Part shown: positions 55,125 to 63,972 of the stretch, piece after piece
How the letters are laid out: each line of letters opens with the position of its first letter
Position numbering within the stretch: the stretch's first letter is position 1
NCBI RefSeq assembly: GCF_026020075.1
Contig: NZ_CP102772.1
Coordinates: 4,058,501 to 4,122,500, forward strand
Reading direction: 5' to 3'
Length of the DNA stretch: 64,000 nt
Source: Bosea sp. NBC_00550
Lineage (GTDB): Bacteria > Pseudomonadota > Alphaproteobacteria > Rhizobiales > Beijerinckiaceae
The notes under the pieces: model-generated
Told to the model about the DNA's origin: nothing
Database searches by the model: none
Seen by the model: only the letters and a program-made list of their open reading frames with translations
Made by a program: the position numbers and the translations under genes

Positions 55125-55712
55125 CTACAAAGCGCCCTTGGTGGAGGGAATGCGGTCGCCCTCGCGCGGATCGACCTCAAGCGCCTGCCTCAGCGCCCGT
55201 GCGAGCCCTTTGAAGCAGCTCTCGGCGATGTGGTGGGCGTTGTCGCCGTAGAGCGTCTCGACATGCAGGGTGATGCCGGCGTTGATCGCGAAGGCCTGGA
55301 AGAACTCGCGCACCAATTCGGTGTCGAACGAGCCGATCTTCTGCACCTTGAACTCGGTCCTGAACACAAGGAAGGGCCGGCCGGAGACGTCGATCGCGAC
55401 GCGCGTCAGCGTCTCGTCCATCGGCAGATGCACGTCGGCGTAGCGGCGGATGCCCTTCTTGGAGCCGAGCGCCTGCTTCAGCGCCTCGCCCATGGCGATG
55501 CCGGCATCCTCGACCGAATGGTGGTCGTCGATATGGGTGTCGCCCTTCACCGCGACCTTGAGGTCAACAAGGGAATGGCGGGCGAACAGATCGAGCATAT
55601 GGTCGAAGAAGCCGACGCCTGTGGCGATCTCGGCCTTGCCGGTGCCGTCGATCGTGAGCGAAACCGCGATATCGGTCTCGTTGGTGCGGCGCTTCACTTC
55701 GCCCGAACGCAT
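55125..55712 (-). CDS. hisB: Imidazoleglycerol-phosphate dehydratase
   Basis: A 195-residue manganese enzyme for the sixth step of histidine synthesis. Metal-binding motifs are complete: [22 protein letters not shown] and [16 protein letters not shown]. It is the monofunctional form without the phosphatase domain. It is the first his gene of the cluster here; the palindromic repeat at 55.8 kb and metZ lie upstream, so the operon promoter should be within 55713-55790. Confidence 0.95.
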   Translation of the reverse strand: MRSGEVKRRTNETDIAVSLTIDGTGKAEIATGVGFFDHMLDLFARHSLVDLKVAVKGDTHIDDHHSVEDAGIAMGEALKQALGSKKGIRRYADVHLPMDETLTRVAIDVSGRPFLVFRTEFKVQKIGSFDTELVREFFQAFAINAGITLHVETLYGDNAHHIAESCFKGLARALRQALEVDPREGDRIPSTKGAL

Positions 55713-55790
55713 GCTGGCCTCTCAGGGCTGGCTGGAAAACGGTTTCGCTTTAGCAGGGGCGGGCGGGGATGGCCACAGGCAGCGCAGGAA

Positions 55791-55919
55791 CCTCCGCCGT
55801 CATCCCGGGCGCAGCGAAGCGGAGACCCGGGATCCATACCAGAGCGATTCCGGCAGGAGTTCCGGCATGGATCCCGGATCGGCGCCGCTCACGCGGCTTG
55901 TCCGGGATGACGGCGGAGG
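55791..55919. repeat. Intergenic palindromic repeat 2
   Basis: CCTCCGCCGTCATCCCGG (55791-55808) is the exact inverse of 55902-55919, an 18-bp perfect stem; an inner pair around GGATCCAT/ATGGATCC also matches. It stands between hisB and metZ and shares the GTCAT...ATGAC outer layout with the repeat at 53.1 kb. Confidence 0.65.
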
Positions 55920-55937
55920 CTTGTGTGGGAAAAGCCC

Positions 55938-57134
55938 TCAGACTTTCGACAGCGCCTGCTCCAGATCGGCGATCAGGTCGTCGGCATGCTCCAGCCCGAT
56001 TGAGAGGCGGATCATCCCGTCGGTCACGCCCATATCGGCGCGCACTTCCGGGGTGAAGCGCTGATGCGTCGTCGTCGCGGGATGGACGATCAGGCTCTTG
56101 GCATCGCCGAGATTGTTCGAGATGCGGATCAGCTTGCAGGCATTGAGCAGGCGGAAGGCGGCGTCCTTGCCGCCGGGCACCTCGAAGGCGATCAGCGTCG
56201 ACGGGCCGCTCATCTGGCGCGCGATGATCTCGGCCTGCGGATGGCTCTTATGGCCGCAGAAGATGACCTTGGACGGCTTGGCGTGGGCGGCGAGCCAATC
56301 CGCGACCTTGACGGCGTTCTCCGCCTGCCTGGCGACGCGCAGCGGCAGCGTCTCCAGCGCCTTCAGCATCACCCAGGCGTTGAAGGGGGAGATCGCCGGG
56401 CCGGTCTGGCGCAGGAAGGTCTGGATATCGCCCTCGATCAGCTCTTTCGAGCCGACGATCAGGCCGCCGAGGCAACGCCCCTGCCCGTCGATATGCTTGG
56501 TCGCGGAATAGACGACGAGATCGGCGCCGAGCTCGAACGGCCTCTGGAAGAGCGGCGTGGCGAAGACGTTGTCGACCACGAGCCGGGCGCCGGCCGCCTT
56601 GGCGATCTTCGCCACGGCGGCGATATCGATCACCTCGAGCGTCGGGTTCGACGGGGTCTCGAGGAAGAAGATCTTGGTGTTCGGCCTGACAGCCTTGCGC
56701 CAGGCCTCGATGTCGCTGCCGTCGACCAGCGTCGACTCGACGCCGTAGCGCGGCAGATGATCCTCGACGATGTAGCGACAGGAGCCGAACAGCGCGCGGG
56801 CCGCCACCACATGGTCGCCGGCACGCAGCGGCGCCATCACCGCGGCGGTGACGGCGGCCATGCCGGTCGCGGTCGCGCGGCAGGCCTCGGCGCCCTCGAA
56901 GGCGGCCATGCGCTGTTCGAGCATGGCGACGGTCGGGTTCGAGAAGCGGGCATACTGGAAGCCCGGATCCTTGTTCAGGAAGCGGGCCTCGCATTGCTCC
57001 GCGCTGTCGTAGACATGGCCCTGCGTCAGGAATAGCGCTTCCGAGGTCTCGCCGAACTGCGAACGCATCGTGCCGGCATGGACGAGGCGGGTTTCAGGGT
57101 GCAGCTTGGCTGCGGGATTGTCCGATGCCGACAT
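55938..57134 (-). CDS. metZ: O-succinylhomoserine sulfhydrylase
   Basis: A 398-residue PLP enzyme that makes homocysteine from O-succinylhomoserine and sulfide in methionine synthesis. YARFSNPT, TGMAAVTAAVMAPLRAGDH, FLETPSNPTLEVID and the Schiff-base Lys in YSATKHIDGQGR are typical of the MetZ branch of Cys/Met metabolism enzymes. The start is MSASDNPAAK at 57134 with GAGG ten bases upstream. Two perfect short palindromes precede it and may be operators or leader hairpins. Confidence 0.9.
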   Translation of the reverse strand: MSASDNPAAKLHPETRLVHAGTMRSQFGETSEALFLTQGHVYDSAEQCEARFLNKDPGFQYARFSNPTVAMLEQRMAAFEGAEACRATATGMAAVTAAVMAPLRAGDHVVAARALFGSCRYIVEDHLPRYGVESTLVDGSDIEAWRKAVRPNTKIFFLETPSNPTLEVIDIAAVAKIAKAAGARLVVDNVFATPLFQRPFELGADLVVYSATKHIDGQGRCLGGLIVGSKELIEGDIQTFLRQTGPAISPFNAWVMLKALETLPLRVARQAENAVKVADWLAAHAKPSKVIFCGHKSHPQAEIIARQMSGPSTLIAFEVPGGKDAAFRLLNACKLIRISNNLGDAKSLIVHPATTTHQRFTPEVRADMGVTDGMIRLSIGLEHADDLIADLEQALSKV

Positions 57135-57145
57135 GGGGAACCTCA

Positions 57146-57209
57146 GTCCGTTCTTTTTAACGGACAAGGCAACTAGCATCTCCCCTTCTGTTCGTAAAGA
57201 AGAACAGAA
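57146..57209. promoter_or_regulatory. Two short palindromes upstream of metZ
   Basis: GTCCGTT at 57146-57152 pairs with AACGGAC at 57159-57165, and TTCTGTTC at 57186-57193 pairs with GAACAGAA at 57202-57209; both are perfect. They lie 12-75 bases upstream of the metZ start. They could be regulator sites (Lrp- or MetR-like), a leader structure, or the terminator of the upstream HAD gene. Confidence 0.45.
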
Positions 57210-57253
57210 TTTCCTTTTCGGAAAACGCCGTGAGCGCCAAACCTTCTGCGCGC

Positions 57254-57994
57254 TCAGGCCAGGCGTTCGGCCGGCCGTCCAAGCGGCTGCAGGAAGCCGG
57301 TCAGGTCGGCCGTGACGTGATGCACATGTCCGGCCTCGACGGCGGCCTGCTCCCAGGCTTCGCGGAAGGGATCGGGCGTCTTCGGCACGATCAGCACGGT
57401 CTTCATGCCGAGCGCGCTCGGGACCAGCAGGTTCTTCTCGATGTCCTCGAACATCGCGGCGCGTCCCGGATCGACCGAATGCTTGGCCAGGAAGTTCTCG
57501 TAGGTCGCGCGCTCGGGCTTGGGCGTGAAGCCGGCCTGCACGATGTCGAAGATGTCCTCGAAGTGATGGAGGATGCCGAGTTTGCCGGCGACGTTCTCGG
57601 CATGGCCGCGCGAGCCGTTGGTCAGGATCAGCTTGCGGCCGGGCAGGGCCGCGATCGCCGCGCCGAGATCGGGGTTCGGGTCGAGCAGGGTCAGGTCGAT
57701 CTGGTGGGCGAAATCGAGGAAGTCGTCGGGATCGATGCCATGCTCCTCCATCAGCCCCTTCAGCGTCGTGCCGTAGTGCTGGTAGTAGTATTTCTGCAGC
57801 GCGCGCGAGGAGAGCCCGTCGAGCCCGAACAGCTCGGAGAGGAACAGCGTGATGCGCTCGTCGACCTGCGGCCAGACCTTGGCCTCATGCGAATAGAGCG
57901 TGTTGTCGAGATCGAAGATCCAGTGGTCGACATGCGCGAAGGCCTGCGCCGTCAGGGGCGGGGTCGCGGCCGGTGTGTCAGCGAGTATTTTCAT
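57254..57994 (-). CDS. HAD-family pyrimidine 5'-nucleotidase
   Basis: A 246-residue HAD phosphatase. Motif I is FDLDNTLY with the nucleophile Asp, motif II LTNGSRGHA, motif III Lys in PKPERATYENFL, and motif IV FEDIEKNL. This is the SDT1/pyrimidine 5'-nucleotidase group that removes phosphate from UMP/CMP and related nucleotides. I chose the ATG at 57994 with GGAG upstream. In many relatives it follows argB, as here. A palindromic repeat separates the two genes. Confidence 0.85.
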   Translation of the reverse strand: MKILADTPAATPPLTAQAFAHVDHWIFDLDNTLYSHEAKVWPQVDERITLFLSELFGLDGLSSRALQKYYYQHYGTTLKGLMEEHGIDPDDFLDFAHQIDLTLLDPNPDLGAAIAALPGRKLILTNGSRGHAENVAGKLGILHHFEDIFDIVQAGFTPKPERATYENFLAKHSVDPGRAAMFEDIEKNLLVPSALGMKTVLIVPKTPDPFREAWEQAAVEAGHVHHVTADLTGFLQPLGRPAERLA

Positions 57995-58073
57995 TGGACT
58001 CCGTGATGTGGCGAGCCGGAGTCTGCGCTGCAAGTCCTTGGCCAAGGCTTAATCGCGGCGAGGGCTCATGCCG

Positions 58074-58163
58074 TCATGGTCGGGCTTGACCCGACCATCT
58101 CGGAAACAAGCACCCTCTGGTCACGAGATTCTCGGGGCGGAGCTTTGCTCCGCCCGAGAATGA
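58074..58163. repeat. Intergenic palindromic repeat 3
   Basis: Starts GTCAT and ends ATGAC like repeats 1 and 2. It consists of two hairpins: GGTCGGG/CCCGACC (58078-58096) and TTCTCGGGGCGGAGC with GCTCCGCCCGAGAA (58129-58160, one bulged G). It lies between the HAD gene and argB. Confidence 0.6.
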
Positions 58164-58176
58164 CGCCGCTTGCTTC

Positions 58177-59073
58177 TCAGCGCCGGATGATCGTGCCGGC
58201 GCCGGTGTCGGTGAAGAGCTCGATCAGCGCGGCGTGGGGCACCTTGCCGTCGAGGATGACGACCGCCTCGACGCCCTTTTCCAGCGCGTAGATGCAGGTC
58301 TCGATCTTCGGGATCATGCCGCCCGAGATCGTACCATCAGCGATCAGCCGGCGGCATTCCTCGACCGTGAGCTCGGGGATGAGCTGCTTGTCCTTGGTCA
58401 GCACGCCCGGCACGTCGGTCAGCAGCAGCAGGCGCTTGGCATTGAGCGCGCCCGCGATCGCACCCGCGAAGGTGTCGGCATTGACATTGTAGGTCTGGCC
58501 GTCGGCGGCGGCGCAGACAGGCGCGAGCACCGGGATGAGCTCGGCCTTCAGCACCGCGTCGAGCACGCCGGTGTTGACCGTCTCCGGCTCGCCGACGAAG
58601 CCCAGGTCCAGCACCTCCTCGATCTTGGAATCGGGGTCGACGATGGTGCGCGTCACCTTGCGGGCGGTGACCATGTTGCCGTCCTTGCCGCAAAGGCCGA
58701 TGGCGCGCCCGCCCTCGCGGGTGATGTAGCCGACGATCTCCTTGTTGACCGAGCCGGCGAGAACCATCTCGACGACTTCGACCGTCGCTTCGTCGGTGAC
58801 GCGCAGGCCCTGCTTGAACTCGGACTGGATGCCGAGCTTCTTCAGCATCGCCGCGATCTGCGGCCCGCCGCCATGGCAGACCACCGGCTTGAGGCCGGAC
58901 TGCTCGAGCAGCACGATATCCTCGGCGAAGTCCTCGGCGGTTGCGGCGTCGCCCATGGCGTTGCCGCCATATTTGATGACGATGATTTCCTGGTCGTAGC
59001 GCTGCATATGCGGCAGCGCCTGCACGAGCAGCTCGGCCGATTGCGACGGCGTCAGAAGGGGATGGTCGGTCAT
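58177..59073 (-). CDS. argB: Acetylglutamate kinase
   Basis: A 298-residue amino-acid kinase for the second step of arginine synthesis. ATP- and substrate-binding motifs: [22 protein letters not shown] and [15 protein letters not shown], then LLTDVPGVL. The length and the N-terminal helix (residues 1-30) match the hexameric, arginine-inhibited type. I chose the ATG at 59073 ([11 protein letters not shown]). The argB gene near engB and yidC is a usual order in Hyphomicrobiales. Confidence 0.95.
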   Translation of the reverse strand: MTDHPLLTPSQSAELLVQALPHMQRYDQEIIVIKYGGNAMGDAATAEDFAEDIVLLEQSGLKPVVCHGGGPQIAAMLKKLGIQSEFKQGLRVTDEATVEVVEMVLAGSVNKEIVGYITREGGRAIGLCGKDGNMVTARKVTRTIVDPDSKIEEVLDLGFVGEPETVNTGVLDAVLKAELIPVLAPVCAAADGQTYNVNADTFAGAIAGALNAKRLLLLTDVPGVLTKDKQLIPELTVEECRRLIADGTISGGMIPKIETCIYALEKGVEAVVILDGKVPHAALIELFTDTGAGTIIRR

Positions 59074-59253
59074 ACGGGCAGGCTCCGCGCGGCCGCAGGA
59101 AGGGTCCGGCGGCGCTTCTAGCCGAAGTTTGCCAAGCGCGGAAGGACTAGCGGCAGGCGGGAACTGCCAGTGATGCAACTATAGATTGAAAATATCGCAA
59201 CATGCGCTTTACTCGACAGGGCGAGGTCGATTCGCTGGCTGGGGAGAAGCTCA

Positions 59254-59436
59254 ATGAGCAGTTGCACCGATCGAAACGGAGACAAATGGGAAATCTATTC
59301 CTCGGGTAGCGAGTGGCGTTGGCGCCGGGTCGCTTCGAATGGGCGCATCGTTGGCGCTTCCACGGAAGGCTATGCAAGCAAGGCGAACTGCGTCGCCAAC
59401 GCTCAGCGCAACGGCATGACCTGCGCGCCGCAATAG
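59254..59436 (+). CDS. DUF1508 (YegP-like) small protein
   Basis: A 60-residue protein of a single YegP/DUF1508 unit: KWEIYSSGSEWRWRRVASNG followed by EGYASKANC and a final NAQRNG. The fold is a small beta-sheet; no function is established. GGGGAGAAG lies directly upstream of the ATG. It is the only plus-strand gene in the last 6 kb, between argB and the DUF423 gene. Confidence 0.75.
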   Translation: MSSCTDRNGDKWEIYSSGSEWRWRRVASNGRIVGASTEGYASKANCVANAQRNGMTCAPQ

Positions 59437-59444
59437 CGCGCAGA

Positions 59445-59819
59445 TCAGCGGCTGGCAGGCTTCGCCAGAACGGCCGCGACGGCAAGGCCGAGCCAGCCGC
59501 CGAGCATGAACCAGCCGCCGATCGGGGCTGCGCGCGGGAACAGCGCCTCGTTGGCGAAGCCGCGCCGCGCCAGATCGGCCGCGAACAGCGTGGCGCCGAA
59601 GATGATGGCCGAGAGCGCGAACCGCGCCACGACGTCCTGAAGATACCCGCCTTTGCGGGCCGCCGTGGCGCCGATGACGACGGAAGCGTGGAACAGCAGC
59701 ATCTGTCCGGCGGTCTGGACATTGGCCGTGCCGGTGATGTGAGCGGCGGCCGCCAGCAGCGCGACGCCGGCCAGCCCCATCAGGGCGGCGAGGACGAGGT
59801 GGGTCTTCGTCGCGGTCAT
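59445..59819 (-). CDS. DUF423 membrane protein
   Basis: A 124-residue inner-membrane protein with four helices. LVLAALMGLAGVALLAAAAH, then LLFHASVVIGA and GATLFAADLARRG, and the closing APIGGWFMLGGWLGLA fit the DUF423/YgdD family. Function unknown. It lies eight bases downstream of engB and probably shares its transcript. Confidence 0.8.
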   Translation of the reverse strand: MTATKTHLVLAALMGLAGVALLAAAAHITGTANVQTAGQMLLFHASVVIGATAARKGGYLQDVVARFALSAIIFGATLFAADLARRGFANEALFPRAAPIGGWFMLGGWLGLAVAAVLAKPASR

Positions 59820-59826
59820 GCAGCCC

Positions 59827-60492
59827 TCACTCCCGCTCCGCCAGCACCCGGCCGATCGCGGCGCGCAGTTCGGGGATGCCCACTCCCTTCTCGCTGGAGG
59901 TCAGCAGCACCTCGGGGAAGGCGGCCGGCCGGCGCTTGATCTCGTCATAGGTCGCCTCGGTCATGAACTGCTGATCGGCGGGTTTGAGCGCGTCACCCTT
60001 GGTCAGCACGACCTGATAGGACACGGCGGCCTTGTCGAGCGTCTCCAGCACGGCGCCGTCGACATCCTTGATGCCGTGGCGGGCGTCGATCAGGACATAG
60101 ACGCGCATCAGGTTCGAGCGGCCGCGCAGATAGTCGTGGATCAGCCGGGTCCAGGCCGCGACCTTCTCCTTGCCGACGGCGGCATAGCCATAGCCGGGCA
60201 TGTCGACGATGGTCAGCCGCTCGTCATGGTCGACCTGGCGGAAGAAGTTGAGCTGCTGCGTGCGGCCCGGCGTATGCGAGGTGCGCGCCAGCGCGTTGCG
60301 CCGCGTCAACGCGTTGATCAGGCTGGACTTGCCGACATTGGAGCGGCCGGCGAAGGCGATCTCCTGCCCCACCATCGGCGGCAGGTCGTCGATCTTGGTC
60401 GAGGCCCAGACGAAGTCCCACGGCCCCTCGAAGAGCTTGCGGGCGGCCTCGATCTCCTCGGCGTCATAGGGCTTGGTCATGGATGTGGTCAT
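59827..60492 (-). CDS. engB: Ribosome-biogenesis GTP-binding protein EngB/YsxC
   Basis: A 221-residue GTPase needed for assembly of the large ribosomal subunit. G1 GRSNVGKSSLIN, G3 DMPGYGYAAVGKEK and G4 TKGD are all visible; the switch I region TSHTPGRTQQLNFF is typical. Complete length. The conserved yidC-engB-argB order is interrupted here by the acetyltransferase gene. Confidence 0.93.
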   Translation of the reverse strand: MTTSMTKPYDAEEIEAARKLFEGPWDFVWASTKIDDLPPMVGQEIAFAGRSNVGKSSLINALTRRNALARTSHTPGRTQQLNFFRQVDHDERLTIVDMPGYGYAAVGKEKVAAWTRLIHDYLRGRSNLMRVYVLIDARHGIKDVDGAVLETLDKAAVSYQVVLTKGDALKPADQQFMTEATYDEIKRRPAAFPEVLLTSSEKGVGIPELRAAIGRVLAERE

Positions 60493-60501
60493 GCGCCCTG
60501 C

Positions 60502-61134
60502 CTACACGGCTGCGCGGAGCGCGTCGATATCGGCGCCCTGGATCGCGTCGACGTGCCGCGCGATCTTGTCCGCATCCCAGTCCCACCAGCGGATCGTCAG
60601 CAGCTCCGAGACGATCTCGGGCGGGAAGCGCATCTTGACGATCCGGCCGGGATTGCCGGCGACGACGGCATAGGGCGGCACGTCGCGCGTCACCTGGGCC
60701 CGGGTGCCGATGATCGCGCCGTCGCCGATCGTCACGCCCGGCATGATCACGGCTTCGCGCCCGATCCAGACATCGTTGCCGATCACCAGGTCGCCGCGAT
60801 TGTTCGGGCCGGGCCGCTTCAGCGCCTCGGGATCGCCGAGGCCGAACATCTGGAAGGGAAAGGTCGAGAAGCCACCGATCGGATGGTTGGCACCGTTCAT
60901 GATGAACTGCGCGGCCTGCGCGATCGCGACGAATTTCCCGATGATCAGCCGGTCGCCGATGAAGTCGAAATGATAGCGCACGCAGCGGGCGACGAAATGC
61001 TCCGGCCCGCGCGAGTCGTCATAGTAGCTGTAGTCGCCGACCTCGATCAGCGGGTGGTCGACCACGGCCTTGAGGAAGGCGGTGCCCTTCCAGCCGGCAA
61101 TGGGATGGCGCGTCTGCGGATCGGGTAGCGGCAT
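60502..61134 (-). CDS. CatB-related O-acetyltransferase (hexapeptide repeat)
   Basis: A 210-residue left-handed beta-helix acetyltransferase of the xenobiotic acetyltransferase group (Vat/CatB). After VGDYSYYDD come the hexapeptide turns, including NDVWIGREAVIMPGVTIGDG, AIIGTRAQVTRDV and PYAVVAGNPGRIV. Such enzymes acetylate streptogramin, chloramphenicol or other small hydroxyl compounds; the natural substrate here is unknown and resistance should not be assumed. I chose the ATG at 61134 (MPLPDPQTRHPIAGW). It lies between yidC and engB, ten bases before engB. Confidence 0.8.
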   Translation of the reverse strand: MPLPDPQTRHPIAGWKGTAFLKAVVDHPLIEVGDYSYYDDSRGPEHFVARCVRYHFDFIGDRLIIGKFVAIAQAAQFIMNGANHPIGGFSTFPFQMFGLGDPEALKRPGPNNRGDLVIGNDVWIGREAVIMPGVTIGDGAIIGTRAQVTRDVPPYAVVAGNPGRIVKMRFPPEIVSELLTIRWWDWDADKIARHVDAIQGADIDALRAAV

Positions 61135-61159
61135 CGCGGAAAGGCCTTGGCCGAAAATG

Positions 61160-61185
61160 CGAAGGGCGGGAAACCCCGCCCTTCG
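61160..61185 (-). terminator. Rho-independent terminator after yidC
   Basis: CGAAGGGCGGG (61160-61170) and CCCGCCCTTCG (61175-61185) form a perfect 11-bp stem with a four-base loop. On the minus strand it starts six bases after the yidC stop and is followed by CATTTTCGG, a short T run. The acetyltransferase gene begins about 25 bases further on. Confidence 0.75.
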
Positions 61186-61190
61186 AACTC

Positions 61191-63071
61191 TCACTTCTTG
61201 TTGGTGTTGGCTGGCTTGGGCGGCGCGGCAACGGCGCCTGCCGTCGCGGGTTTCTTGCCGAACAGGCCCTTGAGGTTGTCGAAGAGTTCGATCTTCACCC
61301 CGTTCTTGCGCATGATGTAGCCCTGCTGGAGCACCGAGAGCAGGTTGTTCCAGCTCCAGTAGATCACTAGGCCGGCCGGGAACGAGCCGAGCAGGAAGGT
61401 GAAGAACACCGGCATCCAGGTGAACATCATCTTCTGCACCGGGTCCGGCGGCTCCGGGTTCATCTTCATCTGGACGAACATCGTGAAGCCCATGATGATC
61501 GGCCAGGCGCCGAGATGCAGGAAGGCCGGCGGCGTGAACGGGATCAGCCCGAACAGGTTGAACAGGTTGGTCGGGTCCGGCGCCGCCAGATCGTGGATCC
61601 AGCCGAAGAACGGCGCGTGCCGCATCTCGATGGTGATGAACAGGATCTTGTAGAGCGCGAAGAACACCGGGATCTGCAGCAGCACCGGCCAGCAGCCGGC
61701 GACCGGGTTGATCTTCTGCGTCTTGTAAAGCTCCATCAGCGCTTGCTGCTGCTTCATCTTGTCGTCGGCGTAGCGCTCTCGGATCGCCGTCATTTCCGGC
61801 TGCAGCGCCTTCATCTTCGCCATCGAGGCGTAGGACTTGTTGGCGAGCGGGAAGAACAGCGCCTTGAGCAGCACCGTGACGAGCAGGATCGCGACGCCGA
61901 AATTGCCGACGTGCTTGTAGATCCAGTCGAGCAGGAAGAAAAGCGGCTTGGTGATGAAATAGAACCAGCCCCAGTCGATCAGCAGCTCGAAGCGCTTGAT
62001 GCCGAGGTTCTTCTCGTAGCCGTCGACCGCCGCGACCTCCTTGGCGCCGGCGAAGAGCCGGGCATTGGCGGAGACGGTGGCGCCCGGCGCGATCGCGATG
62101 GCCTCGCCGAGGAAATCGGCCTGATAGGTGTGGCCCGTGCCGGTCTGGACCGAGGAGTAGCGGCCCTCGTATTTGCGCTGCTGGTCCGGGATGACGGCGG
62201 CAGCCCAGTACTTGTCGGTTATGCCGACGAAGCCGCCGACGGCGTCCTTCCAGCTCTTGCCGGTCGTGCCGGGCGAGAGCAGCGGCTCCTTGTCGATCTT
62301 GTCGTAGGTGTATTCCTGCAGGCCCTGCTCGCCGAGATTGCCGACGAGGCCCTCATGCAGCACGTAGTAGCCGAGAGTGGTCGGCTTGCCCTGGCGCACG
62401 ACCTGGCCGTAGGGGAACAGCGTCACGGCGCTGCCGCCCTTGTTGTCGACCTCGTCGCGGATCGTGAACATGGCGTTGTCGTCGACGCTGACGACGCGCC
62501 GGAAGGTCAGGCCCTGGCCGTTGTCCCAGCTCAGCGTCAGCGGCTTGGCCGGGGTCAGGACCTGGCTGTCGGGCGTCCAGACCGTCGTCGCGTTCGGCAG
62601 GACGACATTGCTGCCCGGCGCCGCGACCCAGCCGAAATCGGAATAATAGGCGTTCGGCCCGCCCAGCGGCGAGAGCAGGATGATGTTGGCGCTGTGGGGA
62701 TCGACCGTCTCGCGATAGGCCTTGAGCGAGACGTCGTCGATGCGCGCGCCGGTCAGCGAGATCGAGCCGGAGATCTTGGGCGTGTCGATGCGGACGCGCG
62801 GGCTCGCCGCCAGCGCCTGCTCGCGCGTGCCGGCGGCCTGCGTCAGGGCAGCGCCGGGCGCGGCCGAGCCTGCCGGCTGTCCGGGCGTGGCCGGTGCCGG
62901 GGTCGAGCCGGAAGCCGCCGGGGCCTGCTGGCTCTGGGCCTGCTGGTTCTGCCGCGCCGCCTCCTGCTGCTTCTCCATCTGCGGCTTGGCATAGAAGAAC
63001 TGCCAGCCGAGCAGGATGACCACGGACATGACGATCGCGAGAAGCAGATTGCGGTTGTCTTCTTTCATCAT
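61191..63071 (-). CDS. yidC: Membrane protein insertase YidC
   Basis: A 626-residue insertase. Residues 6-28 form the first membrane helix ([18 protein letters not shown]), followed by a Gln/Ala/Pro-rich linker and a large periplasmic domain typical of Gram-negative YidC. The conserved C-terminal core begins about residue 370, with the hydrophilic groove Arg in [13 protein letters not shown] and [20 protein letters not shown] basic tail ends in NTNKK. It inserts proteins into the inner membrane alone or with SecYEG. Start ATG at 63071 or the next codon. It follows rnpA, as usual. Confidence 0.95.
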   Translation of the reverse strand: MMKEDNRNLLLAIVMSVVILLGWQFFYAKPQMEKQQEAARQNQQAQSQQAPAASGSTPAPATPGQPAGSAAPGAALTQAAGTREQALAASPRVRIDTPKISGSISLTGARIDDVSLKAYRETVDPHSANIILLSPLGGPNAYYSDFGWVAAPGSNVVLPNATTVWTPDSQVLTPAKPLTLSWDNGQGLTFRRVVSVDDNAMFTIRDEVDNKGGSAVTLFPYGQVVRQGKPTTLGYYVLHEGLVGNLGEQGLQEYTYDKIDKEPLLSPGTTGKSWKDAVGGFVGITDKYWAAAVIPDQQRKYEGRYSSVQTGTGHTYQADFLGEAIAIAPGATVSANARLFAGAKEVAAVDGYEKNLGIKRFELLIDWGWFYFITKPLFFLLDWIYKHVGNFGVAILLVTVLLKALFFPLANKSYASMAKMKALQPEMTAIRERYADDKMKQQQALMELYKTQKINPVAGCWPVLLQIPVFFALYKILFITIEMRHAPFFGWIHDLAAPDPTNLFNLFGLIPFTPPAFLHLGAWPIIMGFTMFVQMKMNPEPPDPVQKMMFTWMPVFFTFLLGSFPAGLVIYWSWNNLLSVLQQGYIMRKNGVKIELFDNLKGLFGKKPATAGAVAAPPKPANTNKK

Positions 63072-63119
63072 GATCGGAAACGAATCTCGCTGGGTCCGGC
63101 AGGTTATGGGCGCGTCGGG

Positions 63120-63548
63120 TCAGGTTTGCGGCGCTGACTCGCGCTTGGGGAGCGGGCGGCGGCGGTCGCCGGAGGACTTCTCACGCGGCTTTTGAGGCTT
63201 CGCCCGGTCGATGGCAATGGAAAGATCGGCCACGAGTGCGTGAAAATCCGCGCCCAACACCTCGGAGCGGGCAATGACGACGATGTCGCAGCGCTTGTCG
63301 GTCTGATCGTGCAGGGCCTGGGCGGCGGCGGCGCGCAGCCGGCGGCGGATGCGGTTGCGCTTGACGGCGTTACCGGTCTTGCGCGAGGCCGTGAGCCCGA
63401 GCCGCAGAGTCACGGGTTCGCCGCCCCGGCGCTGTTCATCGGGCGCGGCGTCGCGCACCTGGGCCATGAAGGCAGGCGAACGAAAACGGCGGCCGTGCTC
63501 GGCCGCCGCCAGGAATTCTTTGCGTTGCGTCAGACGGGCGAGGCGCAT
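63120..63548 (-). CDS. rnpA: Ribonuclease P protein component
   Basis: A 142-residue protein partner of RNase P RNA in tRNA 5' maturation. The RNA-binding signature RKTGNAVKRNRIRRRLR is complete, preceded by LTQRKEFLAA and the basic GRRF. The C-terminus has an extra basic, Pro-rich tail (PLPKRESAPQT). It lies between rpmH and yidC in the standard order. Confidence 0.93.
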   Translation of the reverse strand: MRLARLTQRKEFLAAAEHGRRFRSPAFMAQVRDAAPDEQRRGGEPVTLRLGLTASRKTGNAVKRNRIRRRLRAAAAQALHDQTDKRCDIVVIARSEVLGADFHALVADLSIAIDRAKPQKPREKSSGDRRRPLPKRESAPQT

Positions 63549-63602
63549 GGCGATTGGCCAGTCTTCCGTAACCGGCGCGCCATTGTCACGCGCCAGGGCT
63601 CG

Positions 63603-63737
63603 TCAGGCCGACAGGCGCTTGCGGCCGTGGGCGCGGCGAGCGGCGATGACCTTGCGGCCACCCTTGGTCGCCATGCGGGCGCGATAGCCGTGGCGGCGCT
63701 TGCGAACCAGCTTGCTGGGTTGATAGGTTCTCTTCAC
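63603..63737 (-). CDS. rpmH: 50S ribosomal protein L34
   Basis: A 44-residue basic protein starting at a GTG (63737): [20 protein letters not shown], then the conserved [16 protein letters not shown] and a final GRKRLSA before TGA. It binds 23S rRNA in the large subunit. CCCCGGAG, a good ribosome site, precedes the GTG. It heads the rpmH-rnpA-yidC cluster; 54 bases separate it from rnpA. Confidence 0.95.
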   Translation of the reverse strand: MKRTYQPSKLVRKRRHGYRARMATKGGRKVIAARRAHGRKRLSA

Positions 63738-63855
63738 GGTCCGTCTCCGGGGCCTTTATGAGCACGACGGCCGCGGCTTTCCGGGGAAAGCATGGCCAAC
63801 CGAGCCTGTCATGCGATAAGGGTCGGCGCTGCCTTTCGGCTGCGCAGGTCGCGGG

Positions 63856-63884
63856 CTTATGACGGATGGATGATACCGAGTCAA
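63856..63884 (-). promoter_or_regulatory. Predicted sigma-70 promoter of rpmH
   Basis: On the minus strand TTGACT (63884-63879) is followed after 17 bases by CATAAG (63861-63856), matching -35 and -10 boxes in five and four positions. It lies about 120 bases upstream of the rpmH start. Confidence 0.5.
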
Positions 63885-63972
63885 TGCCGAAGCACGGGCT
63901 GCGACGAAGCTTCGCGGCTTTTATCGAGTGGCTTGCGATTCGGCACGACATCCCCGATATAGCGGGCGGGAG

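Noticed and set aside
60502..61134. Antibiotic-resistance call for the CatB-related acetyltransferase
   Set aside because: The fold is shared by many housekeeping acetyltransferases, and the chromosomal position beside yidC and engB gives no sign of a resistance cassette.
59818..63137. Long plus-strand frames opposite engB, the acetyltransferase and yidC
   Set aside because: All lie antisense to well-conserved genes and have no ribosome sites or family resemblance.
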